From Inhella crocodyli (GTDB taxonomy: Bacteria > Pseudomonadota > Gammaproteobacteria > Burkholderiales > Burkholderiaceae_C): 64,000 bases of DNA. The position numbers and the translations under genes are program-made. Shown here one piece after another: positions 9,773 to 20,408 of the stretch. The notes beneath the pieces are model-generated. The model ran no database searches. It was not told the origin of the DNA and saw nothing but the letters and a program-made list of their open reading frames with translations. The stretch lies in NCBI RefSeq assembly GCF_004004565.1, contig NZ_SACM01000002.1, positions 372,001 through 436,000 of the forward strand, read 5' to 3'. Every line of letters starts with the position of its first letter. The stretch's first letter is position 1.

Positions 9773-10779
9773 TCAGGGGCGCGAACCCGGCAGGTCGTAG
9801 CCGTCGGCCAGCAGCGCCGCGGCGCTGCGCACCAAGGGCCAGGCCAAGCAGGCGCCGTTGCCGTCCAAGGTGTTCATGCCCAGTTCCAGCAGGGCGCCGG
9901 CGCGAAAGCTGGCCAGCGCCGCGTCCAAGCCCGGGTCGTCGCTGCTGCGGCAAAACAGCACGTAATCGGTGACGGGCGGCGCCAGGCTGGCCGCCACCCG
10001 CAAGGCGGCGCAGGCGGCCATGCCGTCCACCAGCACCAGGTGCTGCTTGCTGGCCGCAACCATCATGGCGCCCACCATCACGGCGATGTCGTGACCGCCG
10101 AGCGTGGCCAGGGCGTCCAAGGGGTCCATGCCCACCGGGTGGCGCGACAGGGCCAGGTTCAGCGCCTGATGGACGCCGGGGTCGGTGTAGGGATGGAGCA
10201 GGCGCTCCAGGGGCAGGGCCTCGAGCCGCGACAGCAGCAAGGCGCCGACCTCGGTGGCCCCTTGGCCAATCGCGGCCAGGGCCATGGCGTTGCCGGGGTG
10301 GGCTTCTGCCAGTTCCATGCCGACCCGCAGCGCCGACTGCATCTGCTCTTTGGACATCGCCGGGCCCATGCGGGCGTTGCGGCTGCCATGGGCCACCTTG
10401 CGAACCCAGAGCTTGGGGTGGTAGGGCAGGTCGTCGGCCATGCCGCAATCCACCACCTGCAACTGCAGCCCGTGCAGGCGGGCCAGCATGGCGCTGGACA
10501 GGCGCGACTGCAGGGCCAGCATCGCGCGCTCCGAGGTGGGGCAGCGCCAGGTTTGCCCCACGCCGTCCACCGCCAGTCCGTGGTCGGCGGCAAACAGGAT
10601 CAGACTCGGATCGCGAAAGCGCGGGGTGGCACTGCGCTGCACCAGCCCCAGCCGCACCGCCACCTCGGTCAGTTGCCCAAAGCCGCCCGCAGGCGGCACG
10701 CGCCGCACCAATTGGGCGCGAAGTTGTTGTTCGAGCTCGGGATTGGCGGTGGGGGTGATCAGGGACTCGTGCAGGGCCA

Positions 10780-10780
<1 letters not shown>
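9773..10780 (-). CDS. CobT-like nicotinate-nucleotide:base phosphoribosyltransferase homologue
   Basis: Homologue of CobT, which transfers phosphoribose from nicotinate mononucleotide to 5,6-dimethylbenzimidazole for the lower ligand of cobalamin. It has 335 residues, close to CobT length, with the conserved FAADHG segment (residues 63-68), GGHDIAVMVG and a C-terminal glycine loop. Two hallmark motifs differ: the loop that reads GEGSGA in CobT reads LDGNGA here, so the catalytic Glu corresponds to Asp306, and the GMANTT-type segment reads AIGQGATEVG (about 171-180). No cobalamin genes lie nearby. The start overlaps the ilvA stop by one base (TGATG), so it is the second gene of an ilvA operon. 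Substrate and activity cannot be assigned. Confidence 0.7.
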
Positions 10781-12333
<1,553 letters not shown>

Positions 12334-12368
12334 CGGGGCATTCGGGAAGGCGGAACTACCATGCTGCC

Positions 12369-12794
12369 ATGAACTGCACGATCACCTGGAGCGGCCCCGG
12401 CGGCATGAGCTTCCACGCCGCCACTGGCAGTGGCCACTTGGTCAACATGGACGGCGCCCCCGAAGGCGGCGGTCGCAACTTGGCGCCCAGGCCGATGGAG
12501 ATGATGCTCGTTGGGGCAGGCGGCTGCACCGCCTACGACGTGGTGCTGATCTTGCAGCGCGGGCGCCACCAGGTGCTGGGCTGCAGCGTCGAGGTCAAGG
12601 CCGAGCGCGCCTCAACCGACCCGAAGGTCTTCACCCAGATTCACTTGGCCTTCCAGGTGACCGGGCGGGCCTTGCCGGCGGCGGCGGTGGAGCGGGCGGT
12701 CGCCCTCTCCCACGAAAAGTACTGCTCGGCCACGGCGATCCTGGCGCACACGGCCACCATCACGCACAGCGTCGAGGTCGTCGAAGCGCCCTGA
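12369..12794 (+). CDS. OsmC family peroxiredoxin-like protein
   Basis: Small OsmC/Ohr-fold protein, 141 residues; members reduce organic hydroperoxides with a cysteine pair. Two cysteines sit in the conserved contexts GGCTAYDV (Cys53) and EKYCSAT (Cys119), matching the redox pair of the family. Overall it looks closer to the YhfA-like subgroup than to Ohr or OsmC itself, so the substrate is uncertain. It is divergent from ilvA and convergent with coq7; its TGA stop and the coq7 stop share the palindrome TGATCA at 12792-12797, so there is no room for a terminator between them. Confidence 0.88.
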   Translation: MNCTITWSGPGGMSFHAATGSGHLVNMDGAPEGGGRNLAPRPMEMMLVGAGGCTAYDVVLILQRGRHQVLGCSVEVKAERASTDPKVFTQIHLAFQVTGRALPAAAVERAVALSHEKYCSATAILAHTATITHSVEVVEAP

Positions 12795-13436
12795 TCAAAG
12801 GCGGTGGGCCGTGGTCGTCATGACCTTGGCCGCGCACCGCATCAGGGTCGGAATGGGCGAGGGCAGGGCGCGCGCACCGCGGGCTTCGGCCCACGCGGCG
12901 TGGGCGGCTTCGTCCTGCTCCATCTGCTGCACGATGGCCCGAGACGGCGCGTCGGCCTCCGGCAGCCGGGTCAAGTGCTCGGCCAGGTGGGCTTCTACCT
13001 GGCGCTCGGTCTCCACCACGAAGCCCAGGCTCCAGGCATCGCCGGCCAGGCCGGCGGTCAGGCCCAGGCCGAAGGCGCCGCCCCACCAAAGGGGGTTCAG
13101 CCAGCTGGGCCGGCCGTCGAGCTCTGCCAAACGGGCTGCGGTCCAGGCGAGATGGTCTTCCTCTTCTTGCGCTGCCCGGGTCAGCTCGGTCCGCAAGGTG
13201 GGGTCGCGGGTGGTCAGCGATTGCGCTGCGTACAGGGCCTGCGCGCACACCTCGCCCACATGGTTCACGCGCATCAGCGCCACCGACAGGCGGCGCTCCT
13301 CCGAGGTCAGCGGCCGGGTCGGAGCAGCCGCCGGCCGGGCGCGTTGCGCTTGGGGCACCGCGGCCCACGCGCGCAAAGTGCGGTCCAGTTGGGTCACCCA
13401 GCGGTCGGCGGCTGAGGGGGTTCGCATCGAGTCCAT
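12795..13436 (-). CDS. coq7: Coq7 demethoxyubiquinone hydroxylase
   Basis: Di-iron monooxygenase of the ubiquinone pathway that hydroxylates 2-polyprenyl-3-methyl-6-methoxybenzoquinol; it replaces UbiF in many beta- and alphaproteobacteria. The 213-residue product has the carboxylate-bridged iron ligands in their usual motifs: Glu62 in NHVGEV, Glu92 and His95 in EEEDHL, the Glu of [10 protein letters not shown], and the Glu/His pair in [10 protein letters not shown]. The N-terminal 40 residues are a variable extension. It acts at the cytoplasmic face of the inner membrane. Convergent with the OsmC gene and divergent from the first porin. Confidence 0.94.
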   Translation of the reverse strand: MDSMRTPSAADRWVTQLDRTLRAWAAVPQAQRARPAAAPTRPLTSEERRLSVALMRVNHVGEVCAQALYAAQSLTTRDPTLRTELTRAAQEEEDHLAWTAARLAELDGRPSWLNPLWWGGAFGLGLTAGLAGDAWSLGFVVETERQVEAHLAEHLTRLPEADAPSRAIVQQMEQDEAAHAAWAEARGARALPSPIPTLMRCAAKVMTTTAHRL

Positions 13437-13591
13437 GGGGCCAGTTTAGAAAGCCACGCCCGTTGCGCGATGACAACGAATGCCCTCATGCGGCTTTGTC
13501 ATCAACGCGTCACGACAGAACTCGGATGATTCAACCCAACGCGATGCCCTCGATGGTCGGGGGCGCCGCCATCTTCAGGAGTACTCCAATC

Positions 13592-14563
13592 ATGAAAAAG
13601 ACGGTCGTGGCGCTTGCAGCGCTGCTGGGTTCGGTGGGTGCAATGGCCCAGTCGTCGGTGACGGTGTTCGGCGTGATCGACGTGGCCGCCCGCGACCTCA
13701 AGGGCGCCAACTCGGTCAAGCAGTTGGTGAACGAAGGCCGCGCGGCCAGCCGCCTCGGTTTCCGCGGCGTGGAAGACATCGGCGGTGGCCTGAAGGCGAG
13801 CTTCCACATCGAAGCCGGTCTGGCGCCCGACACCGGCTCGGCCGACGCAGCCTTCTGGCAGCGCCGCTCGACGGTCAGCCTCAGCGGTGACTTCGGCGAA
13901 GTGCGCCTGGGCCGCCAAAAGGCCGCGACCCGCACCCTGATCGACGAGTTCGACGTGTTCGGCGGCAACGCGATGTCTGGCATCAACCGGATCATCTTCC
14001 TGGACCGCAACCGCATGGACAACCAGGTGGCGTATTACCTGCCCAAGCTGGGCGACTTCTACGGCAACGTGGAAGTGACGGCCGGCGAAGGCAACACCAC
14101 CACCTCGGGCAAGAGCACCGTGGGTCGAGCGGGCTACAAGACCAAGCAACTGCACCTGTCGGCGGCTTACGGCCAATTCGGTGCCCTGAACAAGTTGAAG
14201 CTGTCGGCCCTGGGCGCCAGCTACGACTTCGGCGATTTCCAACTGCTGAGCAGCTACAGCCAGTACAAGCAGGGTACTGCCTCCCTGAAGGTGACCAACT
14301 TGGGCGCCACGGTCAAGGTGGGATCGGGCAAGGTGCTGGCGTCCTATGGTCGCGCCACCGGGGCCAGCAACCGCGAAGCCAACCTGCTGGCGGTGGGCTA
14401 CGACTACAGCCTGTCCAAGCGCACCACGCTGTACACCACCTTCGGCAGCATCGACAACAAGGGCACGTCCACCTTCGCGCTGGCCGGCGCTGCGGGCGCC
14501 TCCCTGCCCACCGCCGGTGGCAAGTCGCGCGGCTACGAGTTTGGGGTCCGCCACAACTTCTGA
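13592..14563 (+). CDS. Outer-membrane porin, Gram-negative type (first of two)
   Basis: General diffusion porin of the Burkholderiales type. The start at ATG 13592 is chosen because AGGAG lies a few bases upstream (13577-13581) and a clean signal peptide follows (MKKTVVALAALLGS, cleavage at AMA-Q, about residue 20); the frame is open further upstream but those codons do not look coding. The mature protein begins with the porin hallmark SSVTVFGVID and ends in Phe (FGVRHNF), the recognition signal for the BAM complex. It has 323 residues and many beta-strand repeats with aromatic edges. A terminator follows, so it is a separate transcription unit from the next porin. Confidence 0.93.
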   Translation: MKKTVVALAALLGSVGAMAQSSVTVFGVIDVAARDLKGANSVKQLVNEGRAASRLGFRGVEDIGGGLKASFHIEAGLAPDTGSADAAFWQRRSTVSLSGDFGEVRLGRQKAATRTLIDEFDVFGGNAMSGINRIIFLDRNRMDNQVAYYLPKLGDFYGNVEVTAGEGNTTTSGKSTVGRAGYKTKQLHLSAAYGQFGALNKLKLSALGASYDFGDFQLLSSYSQYKQGTASLKVTNLGATVKVGSGKVLASYGRATGASNREANLLAVGYDYSLSKRTTLYTTFGSIDNKGTSTFALAGAAGASLPTAGGKSRGYEFGVRHNF

Positions 14564-14587
14564 TCGTCGGACGACGGTTCAGGGTCA

Positions 14588-14610
14588 GGCCGCCTTCGGG
14601 CGGCCTTTTT
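14588..14610 (+). terminator. Rho-independent terminator after first porin
   Basis: A perfect 7-bp stem (GGCCGCC with GGCGGCC) closed by a TTCG tetraloop and followed by five T. It lies 24 bases after the porin stop and separates the two porin genes. Confidence 0.9.
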
Positions 14611-14713
14611 CATGGGCGGCCCCTTTGCAGAGATGTTGGATGTGTGCAACAGCGCGGTTGGGCGACTTGGGGCTTGGCGAGAATCTATTGCATCTCAACC
14701 GGAGACATCCCTC

Positions 14714-15805
14714 ATGAGCATGAAGCGTCTTTTCACTGTTTCTGCCCTGGCCCTGGCCAGTTCGGCCGCTTTGGCCCAGTCGAGCGTCACGATTTACGGC
14801 GTGATCGACGCGGCTTATCGCGTGGAGTCGACCGTGGCCGCCGGCACGACCGGAGGCTCGATCAAGTCCCTGGCCCCGGGTGGCATGTCGCAAAGCCGCC
14901 TCGGCATCAACGTGAACGAAGACATGGGCGACGGCTGGCGCGCGCTGGTGAACCTGGAGCACCGCCTGATGTCCGACACGGGCGCCGCCAGTTCCTCGAG
15001 CGACTTCTGGCGCCAAGCTTGGGTGGGCCTGACCACCCCGGTGGGTCGCGTGACCTTGGGTCGTCAGTACAACGTGCTGTTCGACCTGACCACGAGCACC
15101 TTCGCTGCCTACAAGTACTCGCCCTACATCGAGCAGTTCAAGCCCGAGCTGGGCGTGGCCGTGGGCAACCGCCAGAGCAACATGGTGAAGTACGCCATCA
15201 CCGTGGGCGACCTGACGGCCGAAGCGCAAGCCAGCGCCGGTGAAGCCACGGGCGACCGCACCATCGGCGGCATGGCGCGCTACCAGCTGGGCAGCTTCGC
15301 CCTGGGCGCGGGCATGATCAACTCCAAGGACCCGGCGGGCAAGCAAGTCAAGGGCACCGTGTTCGGCGGCTCGTACGCCTCCGGTCCGCTGTACGTCAAC
15401 GCGGCCTACGGCAAGAACAAGTTCGACGCGGGCTTCAACCCGACCCTGATCGTGGCCTACTCGACGGCCCTGGTCAGCCCGGCCACCCCGGCGAACCAGA
15501 TCCTGTCGGCCATCGCCTTCGACGTGAAGGATCGCGACCTGACCTCGTTCGGCTTCACCTACCAGCTGACGCCCCAATTCAACCTGGGCGCCCAGTACTA
15601 CCAGTTGAAGCAGTCGCACCGCAGCACCACCCGCGAGAGCAAGGCCAACATGTACTCGATCGTGGGTCAGTACGCGCTGTCCAAGCGCACCGACACCTAC
15701 GTCGAGTACGACAAGATCGGCATCGCCGCCAGCAGCCCCACGACGTTTGCCAACGGCAGCCGTTCGCGCACGGGCTACATGGTGGGCCTGCGCCACCGCT
15801 TCTGA
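14714..15805 (+). CDS. Outer-membrane porin, Gram-negative type (second of two)
   Basis: Second porin of the same family, 363 residues from ATG 14714, with GGAG at 14701-14704 as ribosome-binding site. Signal peptide MSMKRLFTVSALALASSAALA, then the mature start QSSVTIYGVIDAAYR and the terminal strand YMVGLRHRF ending in Phe. It is about 40 residues longer than the first porin, with extra loop sequence around the LVSPATPANQ region, so pore selectivity probably differs. Codon use is strongly biased to C and G in third positions, consistent with high expression. It has its own upstream region and terminator. The substrate range cannot be read from sequence. Confidence 0.93.
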   Translation: MSMKRLFTVSALALASSAALAQSSVTIYGVIDAAYRVESTVAAGTTGGSIKSLAPGGMSQSRLGINVNEDMGDGWRALVNLEHRLMSDTGAASSSSDFWRQAWVGLTTPVGRVTLGRQYNVLFDLTTSTFAAYKYSPYIEQFKPELGVAVGNRQSNMVKYAITVGDLTAEAQASAGEATGDRTIGGMARYQLGSFALGAGMINSKDPAGKQVKGTVFGGSYASGPLYVNAAYGKNKFDAGFNPTLIVAYSTALVSPATPANQILSAIAFDVKDRDLTSFGFTYQLTPQFNLGAQYYQLKQSHRSTTRESKANMYSIVGQYALSKRTDTYVEYDKIGIAASSPTTFANGSRSRTGYMVGLRHRF

Positions 15806-15827
15806 CGCGTTCCTGCGTCCAAGCCAA

Positions 15828-15851
15828 GGCCACCCTCGGGTGGCCTTTTTT
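15828..15851 (+). terminator. Rho-independent terminator after second porin
   Basis: GGCCACC and GGTGGCC form a 7-bp stem with a CTCG loop, followed by six T. It lies 22 bases after the porin stop codon. Confidence 0.9.
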
Positions 15852-15948
15852 ATGCGCGGATAACCTTTCGACCTAGGGCGTTTCCGCTTGCGATGCCGAG
15901 GCGGGGCCGTGATGATGCGCAGCTTTGCCGGCGCGAGATCGGGTCGAT

Positions 15949-16932
15949 ATGTGGGTGTTTGTGATGCGCCGCATGATGCAGGCGCTTTTGGTGATGGGCG
16001 CGGTGGCGCTGATTGCCTTTTCGCTGTTCCAGTTCGTGGGCGATCCGGTGTCCAACATGCTGGGGCAGGACGCCACGCCCGAGCAGCGCGATGCGCTCCG
16101 GCGCGACCTGGGCTTGGATCGCAGCGTTCCGGTTCAGTTCGCCGCATTCGTGGCCAATGCGGTGCAAGGCGACTTCGGCCTGTCGTTGAAGCAGGGCCGC
16201 AAGGTGTCTACGCTCATCGCCGAGTCGTTTCCGGCCACGATGGAGTTGGCCTTGGCAGCGGCCTGCTTCGCGGTGATGGTGGGCATCCCCTTGGGGGTCT
16301 ACACGGCCTTGCGTCGCGGCAAACCCCTGGCCCAGTTGGCCATGGCCGTTTCCCTGGTGGGGGTGTCCTTGCCCACCTTCTTGATCGGCATCCTGCTGAT
16401 CATGGTGTTCGCCGTGAACCTGCAATGGTTGCCGAGCAACGGCCGCGGTGAGGTGCTGCAACTGGGGTTCTGGAGCACGGGCTTGCACAGTTGGGAGAGC
16501 GCGCGTTACCTCATCTTGCCCGCCATCACCTTGTCGCTGTTCCAACTCGCACTCATCCTGCGCTTGGTTCGGTCCGAGATGCTGGAGGTGCTGCGCACCG
16601 ACTACATCAAGTTCGCCCGCGCGCGTGGCTTGCCCGAGCGGGTGGTGCACTTCTCGCATGCCCTTCGCAACACCTTGGTGCCTGTCATCACGATCACGGG
16701 CTTGCAACTCGGCTCGCTCATCGCTTTCGCGATCATCACCGAGACCGTGTTCCAGTGGCCGGGCATGGGCCTGTTGTTCATCCAAGCGGTGCAGTACGCC
16801 GACATCCCGGTGATGGCCGCCTACCTGTGCCTGATTTCCTTGATCTTCGTGACCATCAACCTGTTGGTCGACCTGCTGTACGTGGCCGTGGACCCGCGTT
16901 TGCGCGTGGACGGTCGGGCGTCGGGTCATTGA
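15949..16932 (+). CDS. Peptide-type ABC transporter permease (DppB/OppB family)
   Basis: Inner-membrane permease of a dipeptide/oligopeptide/nickel-type importer. It has 327 residues from ATG 15949, though the frame is open eight codons further; no strong ribosome-binding site decides the start. Features are an N-terminal helix, the conserved DLGLDRS and GDFGLS segments after it, five further helices, and the cytoplasmic coupling motif around DYIKFARARGLPERVVHFSHALRN split over two helices. It heads a four-gene operon of two permeases and two ATPases. No binding-protein gene is present in the cluster, so the substrate is unknown. Confidence 0.9.
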   Translation: MWVFVMRRMMQALLVMGAVALIAFSLFQFVGDPVSNMLGQDATPEQRDALRRDLGLDRSVPVQFAAFVANAVQGDFGLSLKQGRKVSTLIAESFPATMELALAAACFAVMVGIPLGVYTALRRGKPLAQLAMAVSLVGVSLPTFLIGILLIMVFAVNLQWLPSNGRGEVLQLGFWSTGLHSWESARYLILPAITLSLFQLALILRLVRSEMLEVLRTDYIKFARARGLPERVVHFSHALRNTLVPVITITGLQLGSLIAFAIITETVFQWPGMGLLFIQAVQYADIPVMAAYLCLISLIFVTINLLVDLLYVAVDPRLRVDGRASGH

Positions 16933-16945
16933 ATTGGACGGTGTG

Positions 16946-17875
16946 ATGACCTCTGTGGCGCAAGAGCCCAGCGCGTGGCAGCGCTTTTGGGCCGGCGATG
17001 TGATGTATTCCTTCCGCCGCTCGCCGGTGGCGGTGGTGGCGGCCGTGGTGCTGCTGGTGTGCGTGCTGGGCGCGGTGCTGGCGCCCTGGGTCGTGCCGCA
17101 CAACCCCCAGGACTTGGCCAGCCTGAACCTGATGGATGCCCAATTGCCGCCGGCATGGATGCCTGAGGGGCGGGCGACCTACCTGCTCGGAACCGATGGG
17201 TACGGGCGCGACATCCTGTCGGCCCTTTTTTATGGGGCCCGCGTGTCGCTGCTGGTGGGCCTGGGGGCCGTGGCCTTGTCGATGGCCATCGGCATCAGCT
17301 TGGGCTTGGTCGCGGGCTTTTTCGGGGGGCGCCTGGACGCCGTGCTGATGCGCGTGTGCGACGTCATGCTGTCGTTCCCAGCGATCTTGGTGGCCTTGTT
17401 GATCAATGGTGTGGGGCGCGCCTTGTTCCCGAACGCGAGCGACTCGCTGGCGTATGGCGTGCTGATCCTGGCCATCGCGTTGAGCGGCTGGGTGCAGTAC
17501 GCCCGCACCGTGCGTGGCTCGACCTTGGTGGAACGCAACAAAGAGTACGTGCAAGCCGCGCGGGTGGTGGGCGTGCCTTCGCTGCGCATCATGCGCCGCC
17601 ACGTGCTGCCCAACGTGCTCGGGCCGGTGCTGGTGTTGGCCACCATCCAAGTGGCCTCGGCCATCATCACCGAAGCGACCTTGAGCTTCTTGGGCGTGGG
17701 CGTGCCCCCGACCAATCCGTCCCTCGGAACCTTGATCCGGATCGGGAATGAGTTCTTGTTCGCTGGGCAGTGGTGGATCACGCTGTTCCCGGGGCTCATG
17801 CTGGTGGTCATCTCGCTGTCGGTGAACCTGCTGGGCGATTGGTTGCGCGACGCGCTGAACCCGCGCTTGCGTTGA
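16946..17875 (+). CDS. Peptide-type ABC transporter permease (DppC/OppC family)
   Basis: Second inner-membrane permease of the importer, pairing with the DppB-like protein. ATG 16946 is chosen over a TTG at 16934 because a GGA lies at a fair distance upstream; it gives 309 residues. The N-terminal OppC-type domain (FRRSPVAVVAAVVLLV helix) is followed by LLGTDGYGRDILS, a DppC hallmark, and the coupling loop EYVQAARVVGVPSLRIMRRHVLPN. The C-terminus ends in LLGDWLRDALNPRLR, again typical of DppC. It starts 13 bases after its partner. Confidence 0.93.
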   Translation: MTSVAQEPSAWQRFWAGDVMYSFRRSPVAVVAAVVLLVCVLGAVLAPWVVPHNPQDLASLNLMDAQLPPAWMPEGRATYLLGTDGYGRDILSALFYGARVSLLVGLGAVALSMAIGISLGLVAGFFGGRLDAVLMRVCDVMLSFPAILVALLINGVGRALFPNASDSLAYGVLILAIALSGWVQYARTVRGSTLVERNKEYVQAARVVGVPSLRIMRRHVLPNVLGPVLVLATIQVASAIITEATLSFLGVGVPPTNPSLGTLIRIGNEFLFAGQWWITLFPGLMLVVISLSVNLLGDWLRDALNPRLR

Positions 17876-17886
17876 AAACGGTGTCC

Positions 17887-18882
17887 ATGAATCACTCGAA
17901 ATCCAGCGCCCCGCTGCTGTCGGTGCGCGATCTTTGCGTTGAATTCCCCACGCGGCATGGCGTGTTGAAGGCCCTGGACCGGGTGTCCTTCGACATCGCA
18001 CCGGGCGAAATCCTTGGGGTCGTGGGCGAGTCGGGGGCGGGCAAGTCGCTCACGGGGGCGGCGCTGATCGGATTGCTGGAGCCGCCCGGCCGCGTTGCTT
18101 CGGGTGAGATTTGGTTCGAAGGCCAGCGCATCGACCAGTTGCCCGCCGATGGCATGCGTCGGCTGCGTGGGCGAAAGATCGGGGCCATCTTCCAAGACCC
18201 GCTGACGTCATTGAACCCACTGTTCACCGTCGGGCAGCAACTGGTTGAGACGATTCGGGCCCACCTTCCGCTGAACGAGCGGGAAGCCCGCGAACGTGCC
18301 ATTGACTTGCTGCGGCAAACCGGCATTCCCGCGCCGGAAGCACGCGTCGACCAGTACCCTCACCAGTTCAGCGGGGGCATGCGCCAACGCGTGGTGATTG
18401 CCCTGGCCTTGGCGGCCGAGCCCAAGCTGATCGTGGCCGACGAGCCGACCACGGCGCTGGACGTGTCCATCCAAGCGCAAATCATTGGCCTGCTGCGCAG
18501 GGTGTGCCGAGAGCACGGGGCGGCCGTGATGCTGGTGACGCACGACATGGGCGTGATTGCCGAAACCTGCGATCGCGTTGCGGTCATGTACGCCGGGCGT
18601 GTCGTGGAAGTGGGTCCCGTTCAACAGGTCATCCATTGCCCGGCGCACCCCTACACCATTGGCCTGATGGGGTCGATTCCTTCCATGAGCAGCGACCGCG
18701 AACGCCTTCAGCAGATCGATGGGGCCATGCCCCGGCTCAATGCCATGCCGGCGGGCTGTGCGTTTCACCCGCGCTGTGACCAAGCGGGGCCGCGTTGTCG
18801 CCGTGAATTGCCCGCCTTGATGGACGTGGGCAGCACCCGTGCAGCGTGCTGGGTGCATGACGCGGGCGGGGTGGAAGCATGA
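17887..18882 (+). CDS. Peptide-type ABC transporter ATPase (DppD/OppD family)
   Basis: Cytoplasmic ATPase of the importer, 331 residues from ATG 17887. Walker A GESGAGKS (residues 47-54), signature [10 protein letters not shown], Walker [13 protein letters not shown], and the C-terminal oligopeptide domain with cysteines in a pattern like [14 protein letters not shown], which binds an iron-sulfur cluster in some DppD proteins. It starts 11 bases after the permease stop and its TGA overlaps the next ATG by four bases. Confidence 0.94.
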   Translation: MNHSKSSAPLLSVRDLCVEFPTRHGVLKALDRVSFDIAPGEILGVVGESGAGKSLTGAALIGLLEPPGRVASGEIWFEGQRIDQLPADGMRRLRGRKIGAIFQDPLTSLNPLFTVGQQLVETIRAHLPLNEREARERAIDLLRQTGIPAPEARVDQYPHQFSGGMRQRVVIALALAAEPKLIVADEPTTALDVSIQAQIIGLLRRVCREHGAAVMLVTHDMGVIAETCDRVAVMYAGRVVEVGPVQQVIHCPAHPYTIGLMGSIPSMSSDRERLQQIDGAMPRLNAMPAGCAFHPRCDQAGPRCRRELPALMDVGSTRAACWVHDAGGVEA

Positions 18883-19877
18883 GTGCCGCGCCCTTGGTGC
18901 AGGTCGACGACCTGCAAATGCGATTCGACGTCTCGGCGCCTTGGCTCAACCGGGTGTTGGAGCGCAAGCCGAAGCAGTTCGTCCATGCGGTCGACGGCAT
19001 CAGCTTCCACATCCAGCGTGGCCAAACCTTGGCCTTGGTGGGCGAAAGCGGCTGCGGCAAGAGCACGGTGGCCCGGTTGTTGGTGGGCCTGTACCGCCCT
19101 TCCGGTGGCGACGTTCGCTTCGAGGGGCGAAGCACGCGCGATTGGTTCGCTGCGGCCGACGCGCCTGCGCTGCGGCGCCGTCTGCAGATGATCTTTCAAG
19201 ATCCCTACGCCAGCCTCAATCCGCGCTGGAAGGTGCGGGACATCGTGGCCGAACCCCTGCGGGAGCACGCGCTGGTCGTGAACGCAGCCGAAGCCGAAGC
19301 GCGGGTGGGGGAGTTGCTGTCGCAGGTCGGCCTGAACCCAGCGGATGCGAGCAAGTTCCCGCACCAGTTCAGCGGCGGGCAACGCCAACGGATCTCGATC
19401 GCACGGGCCCTCGCCACGGCGCCAGAGTTCTTGGTGTGCGACGAGCCCACCAGTGCGCTCGATGTGTCGGTGCAGGCGCAGGTCCTGAACTTGATGCGCG
19501 ATCTGCAGCAGAAGAACGGGCTGACCTACCTGTTCATCAGCCACAACCTGGCCGTGGTTCACCACATGGCCGACGAAGTGGGTGTGATGTACCTCGGGCG
19601 TTTGGTGGAGTTGTCGGACAAGAAGCGCTTGTTTGCCCAGCCCCGACACCCCTACACACGGATGCTGTTGGACGCGATTCCCGACATCCAACTCACGGGG
19701 CGGCAGCGGGCGGCCGTGCAAGGCGAGGTGCCCAATCCCCTGAGCCCGCCGAGCGGTTGCAGCTTCCACCCGCGCTGTCCGCACGCCAACGAACGGTGCA
19801 AGACCGAGCGCCCGGTCTTGAGCGAGTTCCAAGGCATTCGCGTGGCCTGCCACGCCGTCGCCGAGGGACGCCTCTAA
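18879..19877 (+). CDS. Peptide-type ABC transporter ATPase (DppF/OppF family)
   Basis: Second ATPase of the importer, 332 residues. Walker A GESGCGKST (residues 55-63), signature FSGGQRQRISIARAL, Walker B LVCDEPTSALD, followed by the OppF C-terminal domain with the cysteine pattern CSFHPRCPHANERC. An extended loop (SAPWLNRVLERKPKQFVHAV) precedes the first strand, as in several DppF proteins. It is coupled to the preceding ATPase by an ATGA overlap and ends ten bases before the convergent lptM. Confidence 0.94.
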   Translation: MSAAPLVQVDDLQMRFDVSAPWLNRVLERKPKQFVHAVDGISFHIQRGQTLALVGESGCGKSTVARLLVGLYRPSGGDVRFEGRSTRDWFAAADAPALRRRLQMIFQDPYASLNPRWKVRDIVAEPLREHALVVNAAEAEARVGELLSQVGLNPADASKFPHQFSGGQRQRISIARALATAPEFLVCDEPTSALDVSVQAQVLNLMRDLQQKNGLTYLFISHNLAVVHHMADEVGVMYLGRLVELSDKKRLFAQPRHPYTRMLLDAIPDIQLTGRQRAAVQGEVPNPLSPPSGCSFHPRCPHANERCKTERPVLSEFQGIRVACHAVAEGRL

Positions 19878-19886
19878 CGCGTCGCC

Positions 19887-20048
19887 TTAGGGCGAAGGGG
19901 CTTCGCTGAAGGCGCTGGGTGGTGGCAAGCGCAGCGGCCCCTTTTGGCCGCACCCCGACAGGGCCCCCAATGCCATCAGGGCCAGCGCCCAGACGACCCC
20001 ACGTTGCCATGCCATGGCTCCTACACTGCGCGCCCGTTGTGCTTTCAT
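19887..20048 (-). CDS. lptM: LPS translocon maturation chaperone LptM (YifL-like lipoprotein)
   Basis: Tiny outer-membrane lipoprotein that helps correct disulfide formation in the LptD/E translocon. It has 53 residues from ATG 20048 (a second ATG at 20015 would give 42). The lipobox LSGC is followed at once by the family signature GQKGPLRLPP, which is diagnostic. It is divergent from cyaY, a pairing widely conserved in proteobacteria, but lysA, which usually follows lptM, is not here: the next gene is the convergent dppF-like ATPase. Confidence 0.85.
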   Translation of the reverse strand: MKAQRARSVGAMAWQRGVVWALALMALGALSGCGQKGPLRLPPPSAFSEAPSP

Positions 20049-20069
20049 GCCGCCCAGTGTAGAGATGCC

Positions 20070-20408
20070 ATGGCTTCGTTGACCGACTTCGAATACCACC
20101 GACTGACCGACAGCCTGCTGCGCCGGATCGAGGCCCAGGCGGACGCGTGGTTGCAAGACGACGTGATCGACATCGACGCCCAGCGCACTGGCGGGCTGTT
20201 GGAACTGAGTTTCCCGGACCGCAGCAAGTTGGTGGTGAACACCCAACCGCCGCTGCACGAGGTCTGGCTCGCCAGCAAGGCCGGGGGCTTCCACTTCGCG
20301 TGGCGGGAGGGCGATTGGCGAGACACCAAGACCGGGACCCCGTTCGAAGCCGTGTTCAACGAGCAGGCCAGCCTTCAAGCGGGCCGCTCGTTGCGGCTCA
20401 GCGCTTGA
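20070..20408 (+). CDS. cyaY: Frataxin-like iron donor CyaY
   Basis: Bacterial frataxin that binds iron and modulates iron-sulfur cluster assembly on IscS/IscU. The 112-residue product from ATG 20070 has an acidic first helix (LTDFEYHRLTDSLLRRIEAQ), the DDVIDIDA acidic ridge, and the beta-sheet signature PPLHEVWLASKAGGFHF. Length and motifs match CyaY. It is divergent from lptM (21 bases between starts), and its 3' end overlaps the convergent mrcA by 11 bases. Confidence 0.93.
   Translation: MASLTDFEYHRLTDSLLRRIEAQADAWLQDDVIDIDAQRTGGLLELSFPDRSKLVVNTQPPLHEVWLASKAGGFHFAWREGDWRDTKTGTPFEAVFNEQASLQAGRSLRLSA

Noticed and set aside
13463-13591. A longer first porin starting at 13463
   Set aside because: The upstream codons encode no signal peptide; AGGAG and a perfect signal peptide fit ATG 13592.
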